Assembly: GCF_022605165.1 (NCBI RefSeq)
Contig: NC_063069.1
Coordinates: 3,162,001 to 3,226,000 of the forward strand
Direction: 5' to 3'
DNA length: 64,000 nucleotides
DNA from: Purpureocillium takamizusanense
Lineage: Eukaryota > Ascomycota > Sordariomycetes > Hypocreales > Ophiocordycipitaceae
Positions 32,601-43,700 of the stretch are shown piece after piece. The notes below the pieces were generated by a model, which saw nothing but the letters and a program-made list of their open reading frames with translations, was not told where the DNA came from and made no database searches. The position numbers were made by a program, and so were the translations under genes. How positions within the stretch are numbered: position 1 is the stretch's first letter; each line of letters starts with the position of its first letter.

Positions 32601-34086
32601 CGGCCGATGTCTGGGCACTTCGGCAACCGGAACCTGCCACCCCCTGCCAGCAGGGCATGTCCACATGGCTAACTCTCTGTCCGTTCGAGCTTAGTTGCCC
32701 ATCTTCAACGACGCCAGCCACGACATGCCACACAAAGCAAGATTGGTCTTAAAGGCCCCATGTTCCGTGTGTTCTCGATAATGCTCACTGCCACTCCACC
32801 TGTCGTCCCCTACCCTGTCTTATCCTGCTCACGAAGGAAAGAAGAGAAATCGTTGGCAGCCCTCTACGTCACACCAGGGACTAGGAAACATGGAAGTTCT
32901 CGAACGGCCCAATGTGGTTGACGTCGGGATCCCGCCGCCGCCTTGTGCTCTTCTCTTCAGCCTGTCACCTTGCCTGCCGCCTCCGGTCCGGTCGGTCGCA
33001 CGACGGAGCCGACTTTCCCGGCCCCAGATCCCGGAGAGTCCTGTGAGGCTCATCAGCCGATGGAGCACCCACTCGGTCGTGTCGTGTCGTACTGCACGCA
33101 GCCAGCTTGCATGCGTGAGGGCATGGCCAAGATTAGGCAGGGGGTTGATGCGTAGTGTACGAGATTTTATGTGTCGTGGGAAGCCAGTTCGGCAGCTCGG
33201 CTGCCGTTATCTCTCGGGTCTCACTGCTTGCCGACTCGTGGTTCGTGTAGGCCCGCGGCGCTTGGCCAGACACTCAGTACATATGTTTGACTGAACGGAT
33301 GGCACTCGCCTAGCATCATTCCGTAAGCCGGAGGGGACTGCTGGTGCAGAACACATCAGGTTATCCATCGACTTGCAGTGGAGGCCCGCAACACGGCCCG
33401 TCGGCGAGCTGTTGAAACCGTGCTTGGGCACCGCGAATGGACCTCGAGCCGCTGGTGTAAGCAGTGAGGATCTAGGGGTGTAACGTACAAATGCCACGCA
33501 CTTCGTAAGTTAGCATATCCCGCAACCGACCTACCAAGTCTCAGGCCAGGCCCGAGCTCCAGGGCAGGTCAATGAACAGTACATCACGAACGTGTCATAG
33601 AATGCGGGCGAAACAGGTAAGGTACCTATGCAATAAGAGACTCCCGCTGTGGTTCAATGCATTATACCGAATGCCTTCACCTGGCCCACTGGCAGCTCAC
33701 CGGCTGTCGGGCGAACTTACGGGACATGAAGCCTATAACGGCCAGGACCCTGCCTGCGAGGAGCGCCAGCCCATCTGGTGCCACCGACGGCGGGTGGGCA
33801 GCTTCCAGGTTCCAGTGGACAGCTCGGGTGGCCACTGGCATCGAGACGACCCCGCCATCAGCCCCCGCCTCCTTTGCCCCTCCACTCCTCCAGCAGCCGC
33901 CTACTAGAGCCCAGAAGCCGATCCCACCTACACAAGGCTGAAGCCAACCTCGTAGCTCCAGCATCATCGGGTGCCGCGAACCCCATCACCCGCCTCTCGC
34001 AGCCTCGCCCTCGGCCGGCACGCTTCATAGCTGCTGCCTGCATTTTTTTCACGTTCGCCGCCATCTCGTTTCCGGCTCAGCTGCTC

Positions 34087-35747
34087 ATGGCTGCCCCGGA
34101 GTCGGTCCTGGCCTTTGTCGCCAAGGCAAACAGCGACGGCGGCGTCATCGTCAAAGGTGCCGCATTCAAGCTCGGAAACCTCGAATGCTCCCGCTAACTC
34201 AGTATGATGCAGAGCAGCCAAAGCTCGATCTCGATCTCTACATTCAGAACTACACTGGTACGCTGCTGTTGCTCGCACCGCGGCCGCGTCCGCAGCTCTG
34301 ACCATTGCTTCATCAATGCAGGCCGAACTCGATTCGAGCGGCTCCTCTTCATCGGCAAGACATGCGTACCGTTATGTGTCGAGGCCCTCAAGGCAGCAAT
34401 TCGCGAGGCCAAAAACGGCTCAGACGTTTCGCGCTACAAGGAGGCCTGGGAATGTATGCGATGGGCTGCCCCACACGAGCCGGAGGCGCAACGTGACGAA
34501 GCCTGGATCGACCGGACGGAGGCGGCAAACAAAACCGAGACGGCGCGCCTCGAGGCAGAACTCAAGGTTTATAAGAATAACCTGATCAAGGAAAGCATTC
34601 GGGTATGGGCCTCGAACACATCTATTACAAATTCCATATCGCTAATACCAGGGTTGGGCAGATGGGCAATGAGGACCTCGGCCAGCACTTCGAGAAAATA
34701 GGAAGGCTCGAGGCCGCTTCCGACTACTATTCTCGAATGCGCCAGGACGTCAGCACCACCCGACACATCATCGACTGTGGCCAGCGGCTCGCCAACGTCT
34801 CCCTGGAGCGCAAAGACTGGCCCATGGTCCTGACAAACATCAGCAAGGTTACGAGCCTGCCGGGATCGAACCTCGATCCCGCTACCGACTTGGACGCATT
34901 TGCATACACCCAGACCGTGTCCGGCCTCGCCTGGCTGGGCATGGGCAACTACACAGAGGCTGCCGCCAGGTTTATCAATGTGCCTAGCGAGGTTCTCACG
35001 AAACCTAGCATCATCTCTAACCTAGCGACGCCGAGCGACATCGTCACTTATGGTAGTTTGACGGCTCTCGCCAGCCTAGACAGGTACCACCTACAGAAGA
35101 ATTGTCTCAACTGCCCAATGTTCCGGCCGCTGTTCGAGGCGGAACCACATCTCCGCAAGGCTATCAGCCACTTTGTCAACGGCCGGTATTCTAGCTGCTT
35201 GTCGACACTGGAGTCAGCGCGAACAGAGTACCTGCTTGACATCCACCTTCACAAGCACATCCCCGCTCTCTTCGCTCTCATCCGGAGCAAGTGCATCACG
35301 CAGTACCTCGTTCCGTTTTCCTGCGCCACTATCCAGAGCTTGGACGCTGCATTTGGCAAGCCCGGCCAATCCATCGAGCCGGAGCTCGTTGAGATGATTC
35401 GCAGCGGAAAGCTCAATGCTCGGATAGATAGCAAGGAGAAGGTACGTCGCCGCTCCCGCGCGGTACCGGTCAGCCGGGGTATGAACTCACGGATGTAGCT
35501 CGTAATCTCTATTCGCCCCGATGCGCGCGCCCAAATGCAAGCCGACGCTCTCAAGTCAGCTCACGCGTACGACCGCGAGGCCAAGGAGCGTCTCAGGCGC
35601 ATCAGTCTCGTGAGCGCTGGCCTCGAAGTCGTCCCCGGAAAGCGGCAGCACGAAACCATGCCCGGACTGGCCCACGACGAGTCCTGGTACGAGGAGGGTC
35701 GGAGTCTCGCCTCGTCGAGCGCTGGCCCCGTCGAGAGTCGGGGTTGA
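34087..35747 (+). CDS. CSN1: COP9 signalosome complex subunit 1
   Basis: Five exons (34087-34156, 34213-34257, 34322-34602, 34662-35441, 35499-35747) give 474 residues. The protein reads EQPKLDLDLYIQNYTGRTRFERLLFIG, then PLCVEALKAAI, YKEAWECMRWAAPHEPEAQ, KNNLIKESIRMGNEDLGQHF and RMRQDVSTTRHIIDCG. These are the conserved TPR-like helical blocks of Csn1/Rpn7-type proteins. A PCI domain covers about 250-410 (FRPLFEAEPHLRKAISHF, then DIHLHKHIPALF). The signalosome removes Nedd8 from cullins and controls ubiquitin ligases. In filamentous fungi it affects development and light responses. Splice sites are fixed by phase: exon 2 begins at AGCAGCC, not at the nearer upstream AG. The C-terminal tail is poorly conserved. 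Confidence 0.95.
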
Positions 35748-36986
35748 CGAGGCCCTTGGGCGACCAGGCATTAGTGGACTCTGAAACCTCGATTCACGAA
35801 ATTACGAAGCGGTTACGAGGTAGTACTACTACTCGTTACAGATTGCGGTGACATGACGGGCTGCCCACGCGTGCATCAGTTGTGGGTGGTTTAGAGCAGG
35901 AATGCGTTTTTCCAACCAAGACGGGGCCCCCAGATAGGCGGGCCTAGAGCGACAGCCGCAGCCCGCTCACTCGGCACGCTAGACCCGAGGGTTCAGGGGT
36001 CCGGTTATCACGGCATCAAGACGCGCTGCATTATAACGGTGGCGCATCAAGGGCACAGCTAAGATAGCCAAAGCAGCTGCCATTTTCTGTTGTTTGTCCT
36101 TTAAGGCTGACGGCCCGAGATGCCTTTTTGGGGTGGATGGGCCTGCGCTAGCTGGACAGTGCACAAAGATTAGGATGCGAGCTGTACTATAGAGTAGCTT
36201 GCAGTCCCGTCTACCGTATACAATACAGACTCGTGCGTACAGTATGACCACTGTATGTATGCGTGTCTCGAGGCCAATCGAAGAGCTTTGCCCTCCCTTT
36301 GCCCTACCCGCCATGGCAGCGCGCCAATGTTGACCGCCGCATCTTGCTTGCTTGCTTGCTTCTTTTTGAACGATCTGTGCTCGGCCCCGCATGCGATGCG
36401 GGGATTTCACGAGATGACGATGACGACGCCTTCCTCGATGCGATCTTTCGGTGAGAGCCGCGGGGGTGGAGAAAGAAGGGCGGGCAACAATGGCTGGTAC
36501 GTCAGGTACTCGGTGCAATGAGCACGCAGAGTGGGGATGTTGAGCGTCAATCCTGCCAGCAGCCTAGGGGTATCATGATGCCTGTTCGCGTCCCTCTCTC
36601 TCTCTCGACGCTTTTTGTGCTCGCCGCTGGCCCGTCTCCAACCCGATGCCCGTCGATTGACGGGCCCGGCATGCCGGTTCGCCCACGCACCGTTATGCTG
36701 TCTATCCAAGAGTCCTGTTTCGCAATCTCTTGACAAACCGGGAACGACAAGCAAATGTTCCACGCGCGATCGTGGCTATGCTATGCTTCCCGAGGCTGGC
36801 CCCTTTCGGTCGTTGTTCAACTTGCTGCGCCTCCTTGCCAGGTTCCCACCATGGATGTTGCAACACACAGCGCGGCAGCTCCCGCACGTCCCCGGAACTG
36901 GGGACGGGAGAGTGCACGCACGCAAAGCACAGCCCCCGTTCGTAGGGCACCGGCCCGGTGGGAACCCGCGCCGCGCCGCCCGTCGT
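35748..36986. other. Convergent intergenic region
   Basis: 1.2 kb between the CSN1 and PRP18 stops. Short tandem TTGC units at about 36344-36360 and a CTCTCTCTCTCT run near 36594-36605 are present. No gene seen. Confidence 0.6.
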
Positions 36987-38109
36987 TCAGCCCATCAGCT
37001 GTCTCAAGTCCTCGGGCGGCCAGCGCACTTGTGCAAAGGTGAGGCAGCGCTTGATGCTCTGCAGAAATTTACGCGTGACCTCGTCGCCCATGACATGGCC
37101 TTTTGCGCCGCCGTGGAGCTTCTCGCGCGCGCTGCGCTCGTGGATGCCCACCATGGTCACGCCGATGGGCCAGGCCGCCTTGCCGATGCTGAGGCGGAGG
37201 TAGCCGTCGTTTGCGTCGACGTACCGCCGCTCCTGAAGCGCCTTGACGATCTCGACGATGGGCTCGATGAGGGAGTCGTCGAGGTCCCCGATTTCAAACT
37301 TTCGAAAGAGCTATCGGGCTTGTTAGCTTCTTGCGCTGGACTGTGTCTTACGATCTGTGTTGCAAGGAAGGGGTTTGTGTAAACCGTACCGGCTTCATGT
37401 TCTCTCTTGTCTGCACCATGGCGCTGTACGCCGTCTTGCTGGCCGTGGTTTCCTGCCTTTCCTCGTCCATCGCCCGCTGGTACTCCGTCAAGACCATGGT
37501 GAAGTAGCTCGCGAGCTGCCTAAACAGCCACTTGCGCCCTTCTTTGTCCTGCGGCACCGACCCGTCGACCTTCATGTACTTTGCCTCGACCAACTCCAGC
37601 GTCGTCGGTATCGGCCCGTTGGTAACAACCGTGGTGAGCTTCCTGTAGCGCCGTAGCCGCGCCGCGTGCGTCTCCGCAAACAGCCTCGCCGGGTGTCCCA
37701 GGTCGCGCAGCTTGTCCAGCAGCTCCTCGTCGGGAATGTCCTCGGCCGCGCCGCCGCCGACGCCCTCGTCCACGTCCTCGCTCGTCGCCTTGACCAGCTC
37801 CGGCAGGCCGAGCCGTTTCCTCCGCGCGCGCTCCTCCTCTGCCTCCTGCTCCTCGCGCCGCCGCCGTGATTCCTCGGCCAGGCGCCGGCGCTTCTCCTCG
37901 CGAGCGGCGTTCTCGGCCGCGGCGTCCTCCTCGCGCTTGCGCTTCGCGGCGGCCTTGGCCTCACGCTCGGCCTCGACCGCTTTCTGCTCGGCAATGTATG
38001 CGGCCTTGCGCTCGGCTTCGACATCGGAGCGTTTCAGGAATTTTTTTCCATCGTCGGCGGGCTTCTTTGACTTGGCAAGCTCCTTGCTCATAAGGGCTGC
38101 GAAATCCAT
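36987..38109 (-). CDS. PRP18: Pre-mRNA splicing factor Prp18
   Basis: Two exons (complement of 36987-37310, 37390-38109) give 347 residues, typical of the longer Prp18 form. An N-terminal Lys/Arg/Glu-rich helix (about 30-100) leads to an SFM/PRP4-like motif (about 127-158, ELLDKLRDLGHPARLFAET). The Prp18 helical domain (about 205-340) includes LFRKFEIGDLDDSLIEP, SIGKAAWPIGVTMVGIHERS and EVTRKFLQSIKRCLTF. Prp18 acts in the second catalytic step, helping 3' splice-site use with Slu7. The 79-base intron has a GCTAAC branch site, and joins RENMKP to LFRKFE. Head-to-head with SAP18, with 399 bases between the start codons. Confidence 0.96.
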
Positions 38110-38508
38110 GGCGGGCGTCAGGAGCCCTCGCAGGCGGTGCTGTGGTAGGTGGTGTTCGGTTTTCGGCCGTCCGCACAGTTGAACATCCGCAGCTCAACGG
38201 CAGTAAGAGGAAATATCGTGACTTTTCGAGTGCTGGGTCGTGAATGCGATTGTGAGTGTTGGTGGTGTAGGTGGTAAACTGATGATGCTGCCTCGCGGGC
38301 TATCGATTGCGGATATTTGCCGGAGAAACTGCCCTGCACACTCTTGCAGGCGCATCTCACGCTGCTTCATCAATACGCATCCAACATATGTGTGTTTGGC
38401 AGCTCACAAAACACTGCGACTTTCACTCTCACTACCTTCTCAGGAGACGAATTTTCTCACCACCATATCATAGGTTCACGAATTGCCTGGCACGCCCCGC
38501 GGGCCGTC
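38110..38508. promoter_or_regulatory. Shared divergent promoter region, PRP18 and SAP18
   Basis: 399 bases between the two start codons with no gene. It contains a GGTGGTGTAGGTGG stretch near 38260-38273 but no recognised named element. Confidence 0.55.
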
Positions 38509-39284
38509 ATGTCCACCGCCTCGGACGACGAGCGCGATCCGCCCGCGCCGTTCATGGTCCAGCTATTCTACCGCACTGGCGCATTCCACCGGTAAGCCCC
38601 CGCCGTCCTCGCACCCGCTCGGCAACGCCGTCATTCCATGCCATGCTGACGAGTTCGTGCATTAGACCCGAGGAATTCGCATCACCGTCTTTGCCGCCGC
38701 ACATCTCCGTCTACACGTGGCCGCACTGCACCCTAAGCGAGCTAGCCATGGAGCTCGCCGCCGCGAAGCCGTCTGCTCTACCGTATCCCGCCGTTGGGAC
38801 GCGGTTAGCCTTCCAGCTCGTGTACCCGGACCTGCGAAACGTGGGAACAGGGCCCAATGCGTCCCCGCGGTTTGCTGTAAAGGATCTCGGCAGCATCGTC
38901 GTGGGGCAAGGACTCCCCGGGTCGGAGACATCAGAGTTGGGCGACACATCGGCCAGAGCGAACCACGAGATTGGCCGCACATTAAGCGATGCGCGGTTCG
39001 TGGTAGGGGACTACGTGTCTTGTGCCGTCCTCCCACCGTTGTCGGACGGGGCTGTGGCGCCAGCGTCGAACGCGAGGCCCGTTGCGCCGACAGTGAGGGA
39101 TAACCGCATGCAACGTGACGGGTTTCGCGGTCGGGAGAACGGATTCGGGCGTGGCGGTGGCCGTGGTGGTAGGGGCGGGCGAAGGGATGGGGCCGGAGCC
39201 TCGTTTCCCATGGGTGAGTGGAGGCGAGGAGAATCATTACCAGACGCACCATCGGGTCGAGGTGGCCGTGGCGGGCGTTGGTGA
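38509..39284 (+). CDS. SAP18: Sin3-associated polypeptide SAP18
   Basis: Two exons (38509-38591, 38666-39284) give 233 residues. The ubiquitin-like SAP18 fold (about 15-165) shows PFMVQLFYRTGAFHRPEEF, HISVYTWPHCTLSELAMEL and GTRLAFQLVYPD, followed by KDLGSIVVGQG and RFVVGDYVSCAV. The tail is Arg/Gly-rich (RGG-type). The family links the Sin3 histone deacetylase to its targets and, in animals and plants, joins the splicing-linked ASAP complex. The intron splits an Arg codon (CG|A). The first ATG is used. Confidence 0.95.
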
Positions 39285-39492
39285 GTTGGTCCAGTCGTCT
39301 TTCTGAGGAACCCGCGAGGCGCAATGTACACTTGGCGCAATATACCCAGGCAATAGGAGCCCATGTAGCATGATTTCACAATGTTGATTCTTCCGACCAG
39401 CCCATGCAAGCACGGCCGTCTCTGTTTCCTCCCAGTGCATCTTGTGATATGTACAGAGCTTACACGCCCACCCGGACCTCCGCGCGACTCTG

Positions 39493-39923
39493 TTATTTCT
39501 CGTAGACAGTGTCGCCTTTCCGCTTCGCGCGCAGATCCCACAGACCCTATTAGACATTGTCAGCACCCGCTCAGTCGTTTCACACAGATAGTCGCCCTCC
39601 AACACCAGCACTCGACTCACGTCCGTCTTGTACGCAATGTATCCGAAGATGGCGGGAACAACAGCAACGTAGATGAAGGTCAATCTCGCGGTTCTCGGCG
39701 TCCATCGGAAGAAGTGGTGGCGGTTCTTAGTCATCGCTGTGCCGGTGCGTTAGTATTGTCGAGGTGTCCTGCGTCTTTTGGGGGGGGGGGGGGGCTGTGA
39801 ATGGATGTCACGCACCCTGCAGCTTCAGCAGCGCCGGGTCCGGCTTGACGTCTGCGCATATATCGTCAGCAATTGAATTCGTTGTGACCAGAGTTACCAA
39901 TTGGACATACTGAGGTGCGCCAT
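39493..39923 (-). CDS. NADH:ubiquinone oxidoreductase accessory subunit, NDUFB4/B15-like
   Basis: Four tiny exons (complement of 39493-39546, 39621-39736, 39816-39851, 39911-39923) give 72 residues from 219 coding bases. The protein reads MAHLNVKPDPALLKLQAM, then KNRHHFFRWTPRTARL, one membrane segment (FIYVAVVPAIFGYIAY, about 36-51) and GLWDLRAKRKGDTVYEK. The single helix with a positively charged N-side and the YKTDGLWDLRAKRKGD ending match small fungal complex I subunits of the B15 family in the inner mitochondrial membrane. The first coding exon is only 13 bases (donor GTATGT). A G15 run lies inside intron 2. Head-to-head with PRP8. Confidence 0.9.
39780..39794. repeat. G15 homopolymer inside an intron
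   Basis: Lies in intron 2 of the NDUFB4-like gene, so it appears as C15 in the pre-mRNA, within the pyrimidine-rich part of the intron. Confidence 0.95.
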
Positions 39924-40773
39924 CTTGACGGTTGTGCGGCTGGCGGCTCCGGATGATGGTTCTAGAGACTCGAGGTCGCGATGGGCGGGCCGGGCTTTGG
40001 AGAAGTCGAGGCGGCGATTACCTAATTATTTCAATGACCTGCTATTGGCTGGCTCCCAGTCCTGTGCTGCCTACCCGGAGGCGCTGGCTGTTGAATTGCG
40101 CGAGGATGCTGCACACGCCTCCTTTCTAGGTAGATCTAAATACTTGGCCTATTGTATGGCGTTCTTGAATGCTCTGTTTACGCAGGGTATCACTTAACCA
40201 TGTGGTTGCTGGGTGCAAATGCTGTGTGCTTAAGGAAACGGTGCGTATCTATGTCACTTGTTGAGAGAATGTGAAAGTACGTTGCAAGGTGGGCAGAGCT
40301 GCAACCATTCAATAGTGTCGTCACTCCGCCCATTCAGGCCTAAGGCAAATGACTTCGGCAAGACTTGAGCCCAAAAAGGCACCTATATACCGCCCGAGCC
40401 AAAAAGCCACGCTCCGATAGAGAGACTCCTAGCTGGCGGGAATGGTAAAAGCTGAGGCCCTTCAGTGAGATGCGCTGGGTCACGTGACCGAAAAGTGGAC
40501 CAATATAGCTCGACAGGTTGCTTCAGAAAATTGTCCGTCGCGACATTCACGTCGCCTCTGCTTGTATCACCACCACGCCACCCTTGTCATCGTCGTGTGT
40601 CCTCGCGAGACCGGCGCACTTTTCATCACGAACCGTCGTGATCCGAGCTCGATAGTCTTTCGAAGCCACGGACGCATCATCGAGGGTTCCAGCGCGTTGA
40701 AACACGCGCCGCGGCGTGTCGCCATCGATTGGCTAGCTTGACGATCTGCTTCTTCCCATCGTCGTGAGCCATC
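39924..40773. promoter_or_regulatory. Shared divergent promoter region, NDUFB4-like and PRP8
   Basis: 850 bases between the start codons with no gene. A perfect 12-base palindrome with a CACGTG core lies at 40478-40489. Confidence 0.6.
40478..40489. promoter_or_regulatory. Extended E-box palindrome GGTCACGTGACC
   Basis: Perfect 12-base palindrome containing TCACGTGA, the class of site bound by bHLH factors such as Cbf1. It lies 285 bases upstream of PRP8 and about 555 bases from the complex I subunit start. Binding is inferred. Confidence 0.6.
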
Positions 40774-43700
40774 ATGTCGCGCGCTCCTCCGCCTCCGCCC
40801 CCAGGCTGGGGACCACCACCGCCTCCTCCGCCGCCTCCTTCATCGTCTATACCTCCTCCTCCGTCAGGCGCTGCACCGCCGGCCCCTCCGCCCCCGGGCT
40901 TCCTCCCTCACGCCGACCCGCAGATCGCCAAGTTCGCGCAGAAAAAGAGGGAATGGATCCGGCAGCAGCGAAACAGATTCGGCGAGAAGCGCAAGGCAGG
41001 CTTCGTGCAGACGCAAAAGGCAGACATGCCTCCCGAACATCTGCGAAAAATCGTCAAGGACATCGGCGATGTTTCGCAAAAGAAATACACAAACGATAAG
41101 CGAAGCTACCTTGGCGCCCTCAAGTTCATGCCTCACGCTGTCATGAAACTTCTCGAGAATATGCCCATGCCCTGGGAGTCTGCTCGCGAAGTCAAGGTTC
41201 TCTACCACGTTAACGGCTGCCTGACGCTGGTCAACGAGATCCCGCGCGTGATCGAGCCCGTCTTCTTCGCGCAGTGGGCTATGATGTGGACCTTTATGAG
41301 GAAGGAAAAGGCCGATAGACGACTCTTCAAGCGCATGCGCTTCCCGCCTTTCGATGATGAGGAACCGCCCCTGTCATGGTCCGAGAACATCGAAGACGTC
41401 GAGCCGCTCGAGCCGATTCAGATGGAGCTCAACGAAGATGAAGACGAGGCCATCTACGAGTGGTTCTACGACCATCGCCCGCTTCTCGATACCTCGCACG
41501 TGAACGGTCCGAGCTACAAACGTTGGAACCTGTCACTGCCTCAGATGGCTGCGCTCTTCCGCCTCAGTCGGCCGCTCGTGTCCGACGTCGTGGACAAGAA
41601 CTACTTTTACCTGTTCGATCTCAAGAGCTTCATGACAGCCAAGGCGCTCAACGTTGCTCTTCCAGGTGGGCCGCGCTTCGAGCCGCTGTACAAGGACATC
41701 AACCCAAACGACGAGGATTTTGGTGAGTTCAACGCCATCGACCGAATAATCTTCCGGAACCCCATTCGCACGGAGTTTCGGGTTGCGTACCCGTTCCTGT
41801 ACAACTCCCTCCCCAGGAGCGTTCACCTGTCCTGGCACTCGTACCCACAGGTCGTGTTCAACCGAGCGGATGACCCCGACCTCCCGACGTTCCATTTTGA
41901 CAGGCGCATCAACCCGATCTCGTCCCGCACCGTGGCGCCGAAGAACGTGGACGTGTCCCACGAGGACGAGCTATTCGGCCCTGGCAATAACGAGGAAGCG
42001 GAAGGTGAAGAATTCGAGCTGCCCGCTGATGTCGAGCCCTTCCTTGACGAAGAGGAACTTGAGAATGAGGATACTTCGTCTGCCATCGACCTGTGGTGGG
42101 CGCCGTACCCATTTAACCGCCGCTCCGGCCGCATGGTTCGAGCCCAGGATGTGCCGCTCGTTAAGCAGTGGTATCTGGAGCACCCTCCCACCGACAAGCC
42201 CCCTGTCAAGGTCCGGGTTTCTTATCAAAAGCTGCTGAAGAACTTCGTCCTCAACGAGCTCCACTCGAAGCCTCCCAAGGCCCAGAACAAGCAGAACCTG
42301 TTGAGGTCACTCAAGCAGACAAAGTTCTTCCAGCAAACATCCATCGACTGGGTTGAAGCCGGTTTGCAGGTTTGCAGACAGGGCTTCAACATGTTGAACC
42401 TCCTGATTCATCGCAAGAACCTCACTTATCTTCATCTAGACTACAACTTCAACTTGAAGCCTGTCAAGACGTTGACGACAAAGGAGCGGAAGAAGTCTAG
42501 ATTTGGAAACGCTTTCCATCTGATGCGAGAGATTCTGAGGTTGACGAAGCTCATCGTCGATGCCCAAGTTCAATACCGCCTGGGCAACATCGATGCCTTC
42601 CAGCTTGCCGACGGCATCCTCTACGCCTTCAACCACGTGGGCCAGCTCACCGGCATGTACCGATATAAGTATAAGCTGATGCACCAAATTCGAACCTGCA
42701 AGGACCTGAAGCATCTGATCTATTACCGCTTCAACTCCGGGCCGGTTGGCAAAGGTCCTGGCTGCGGCTTCTGGGCCCCAGCGTGGCGCGTCTGGCTGTT
42801 CTTCATGCGCGGCATTATCCCGCTGTTAGAGCGATGGCTCGGAAACCTGCTGTCGCGTCAATTTGAAGGTCGTCACAGCAAGGGCGTCGCCAAGACCGTG
42901 ACGAAGCAGCGCGTGGAGTCCCACTTCGATCTAGAGCTGCGCGCGTCCGTCATGGCGGATCTGATGGACATGATGCCGGAGGGCATCAAGCAGAGCAAAG
43001 TCAACACGGTGCTGCAGCACTTGTCCGAGGCCTGGCGATGCTGGAAGAGCAACATTCCCTGGAAGGTCCCTGGTCTACCGGCTCCGATCGAGAACATCAT
43101 TCTGCGATACGTCAAGTCCAAGGCAGACTGGTGGATTTCCGTAGCGCATTACAACCGTGAGCGTATTCGACGCGGTGCCACGGTCGACAAGACTGTGGCC
43201 AAGAAGAATGTCGGTCGTCTCACGCGACTGTGGCTCAAGGCCGAGCAGGAGCGACAACATAACCATATGAAGGACGGGCCCTACGTGTCTTCGGAGGAGG
43301 CTGTAGCCATTTACACAACCACTGTGCACTGGCTCGAGTCCCGCAAGTTTTCGCCCATCCCGTTTCCCAGCGTCTCGTACAAGCATGACACCAAGATTCT
43401 GATCCTCGCCCTGGAGCGGCTGAGAGAAGCCTACTCAGTCAAGGGACGCCTGAACCAGAGCCAGCGCGAAGAGCTCGCTCTGATCGAACAAGCCTACGAT
43501 AACCCGGGTACAGCTCTGGAGAGGATCAAGCGCTTTTTGTTGACTCAGCGGGCGTTCAAGGAAGTCAACATCGACATGAACGACAACTACAACACCATCA
43601 ACCCCGTCTATGACATAGAACCCATTGAGAAAATCAGCGATGCGTACCTGGATCAGTACCTGTGGTACCAGGCTGATCAAAGGCACCTGTTCCCGGCTTG

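Larger units (their letters stand above)
28038..34086. other. 6-kb gene-free region between divergent regulator genes
   Basis: No frame here shows a domain or splice-consistent coding pattern. From 28038 to about 29100 the minus strand is pyrimidine-rich and poor in ATG, as expected for the leader and promoter of the zinc-cluster gene. G13 lies at 28674-28686. A TAGTAG-rich stretch with TACCTAGTA and GGTACCTTAGGTA words lies at 29541-29610. An AGAAAG repeat occurs at about 32490-32520. Further GGTACC/TACCT words lie at about 31720-31850 and 33610-33630. Confidence 0.55.
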
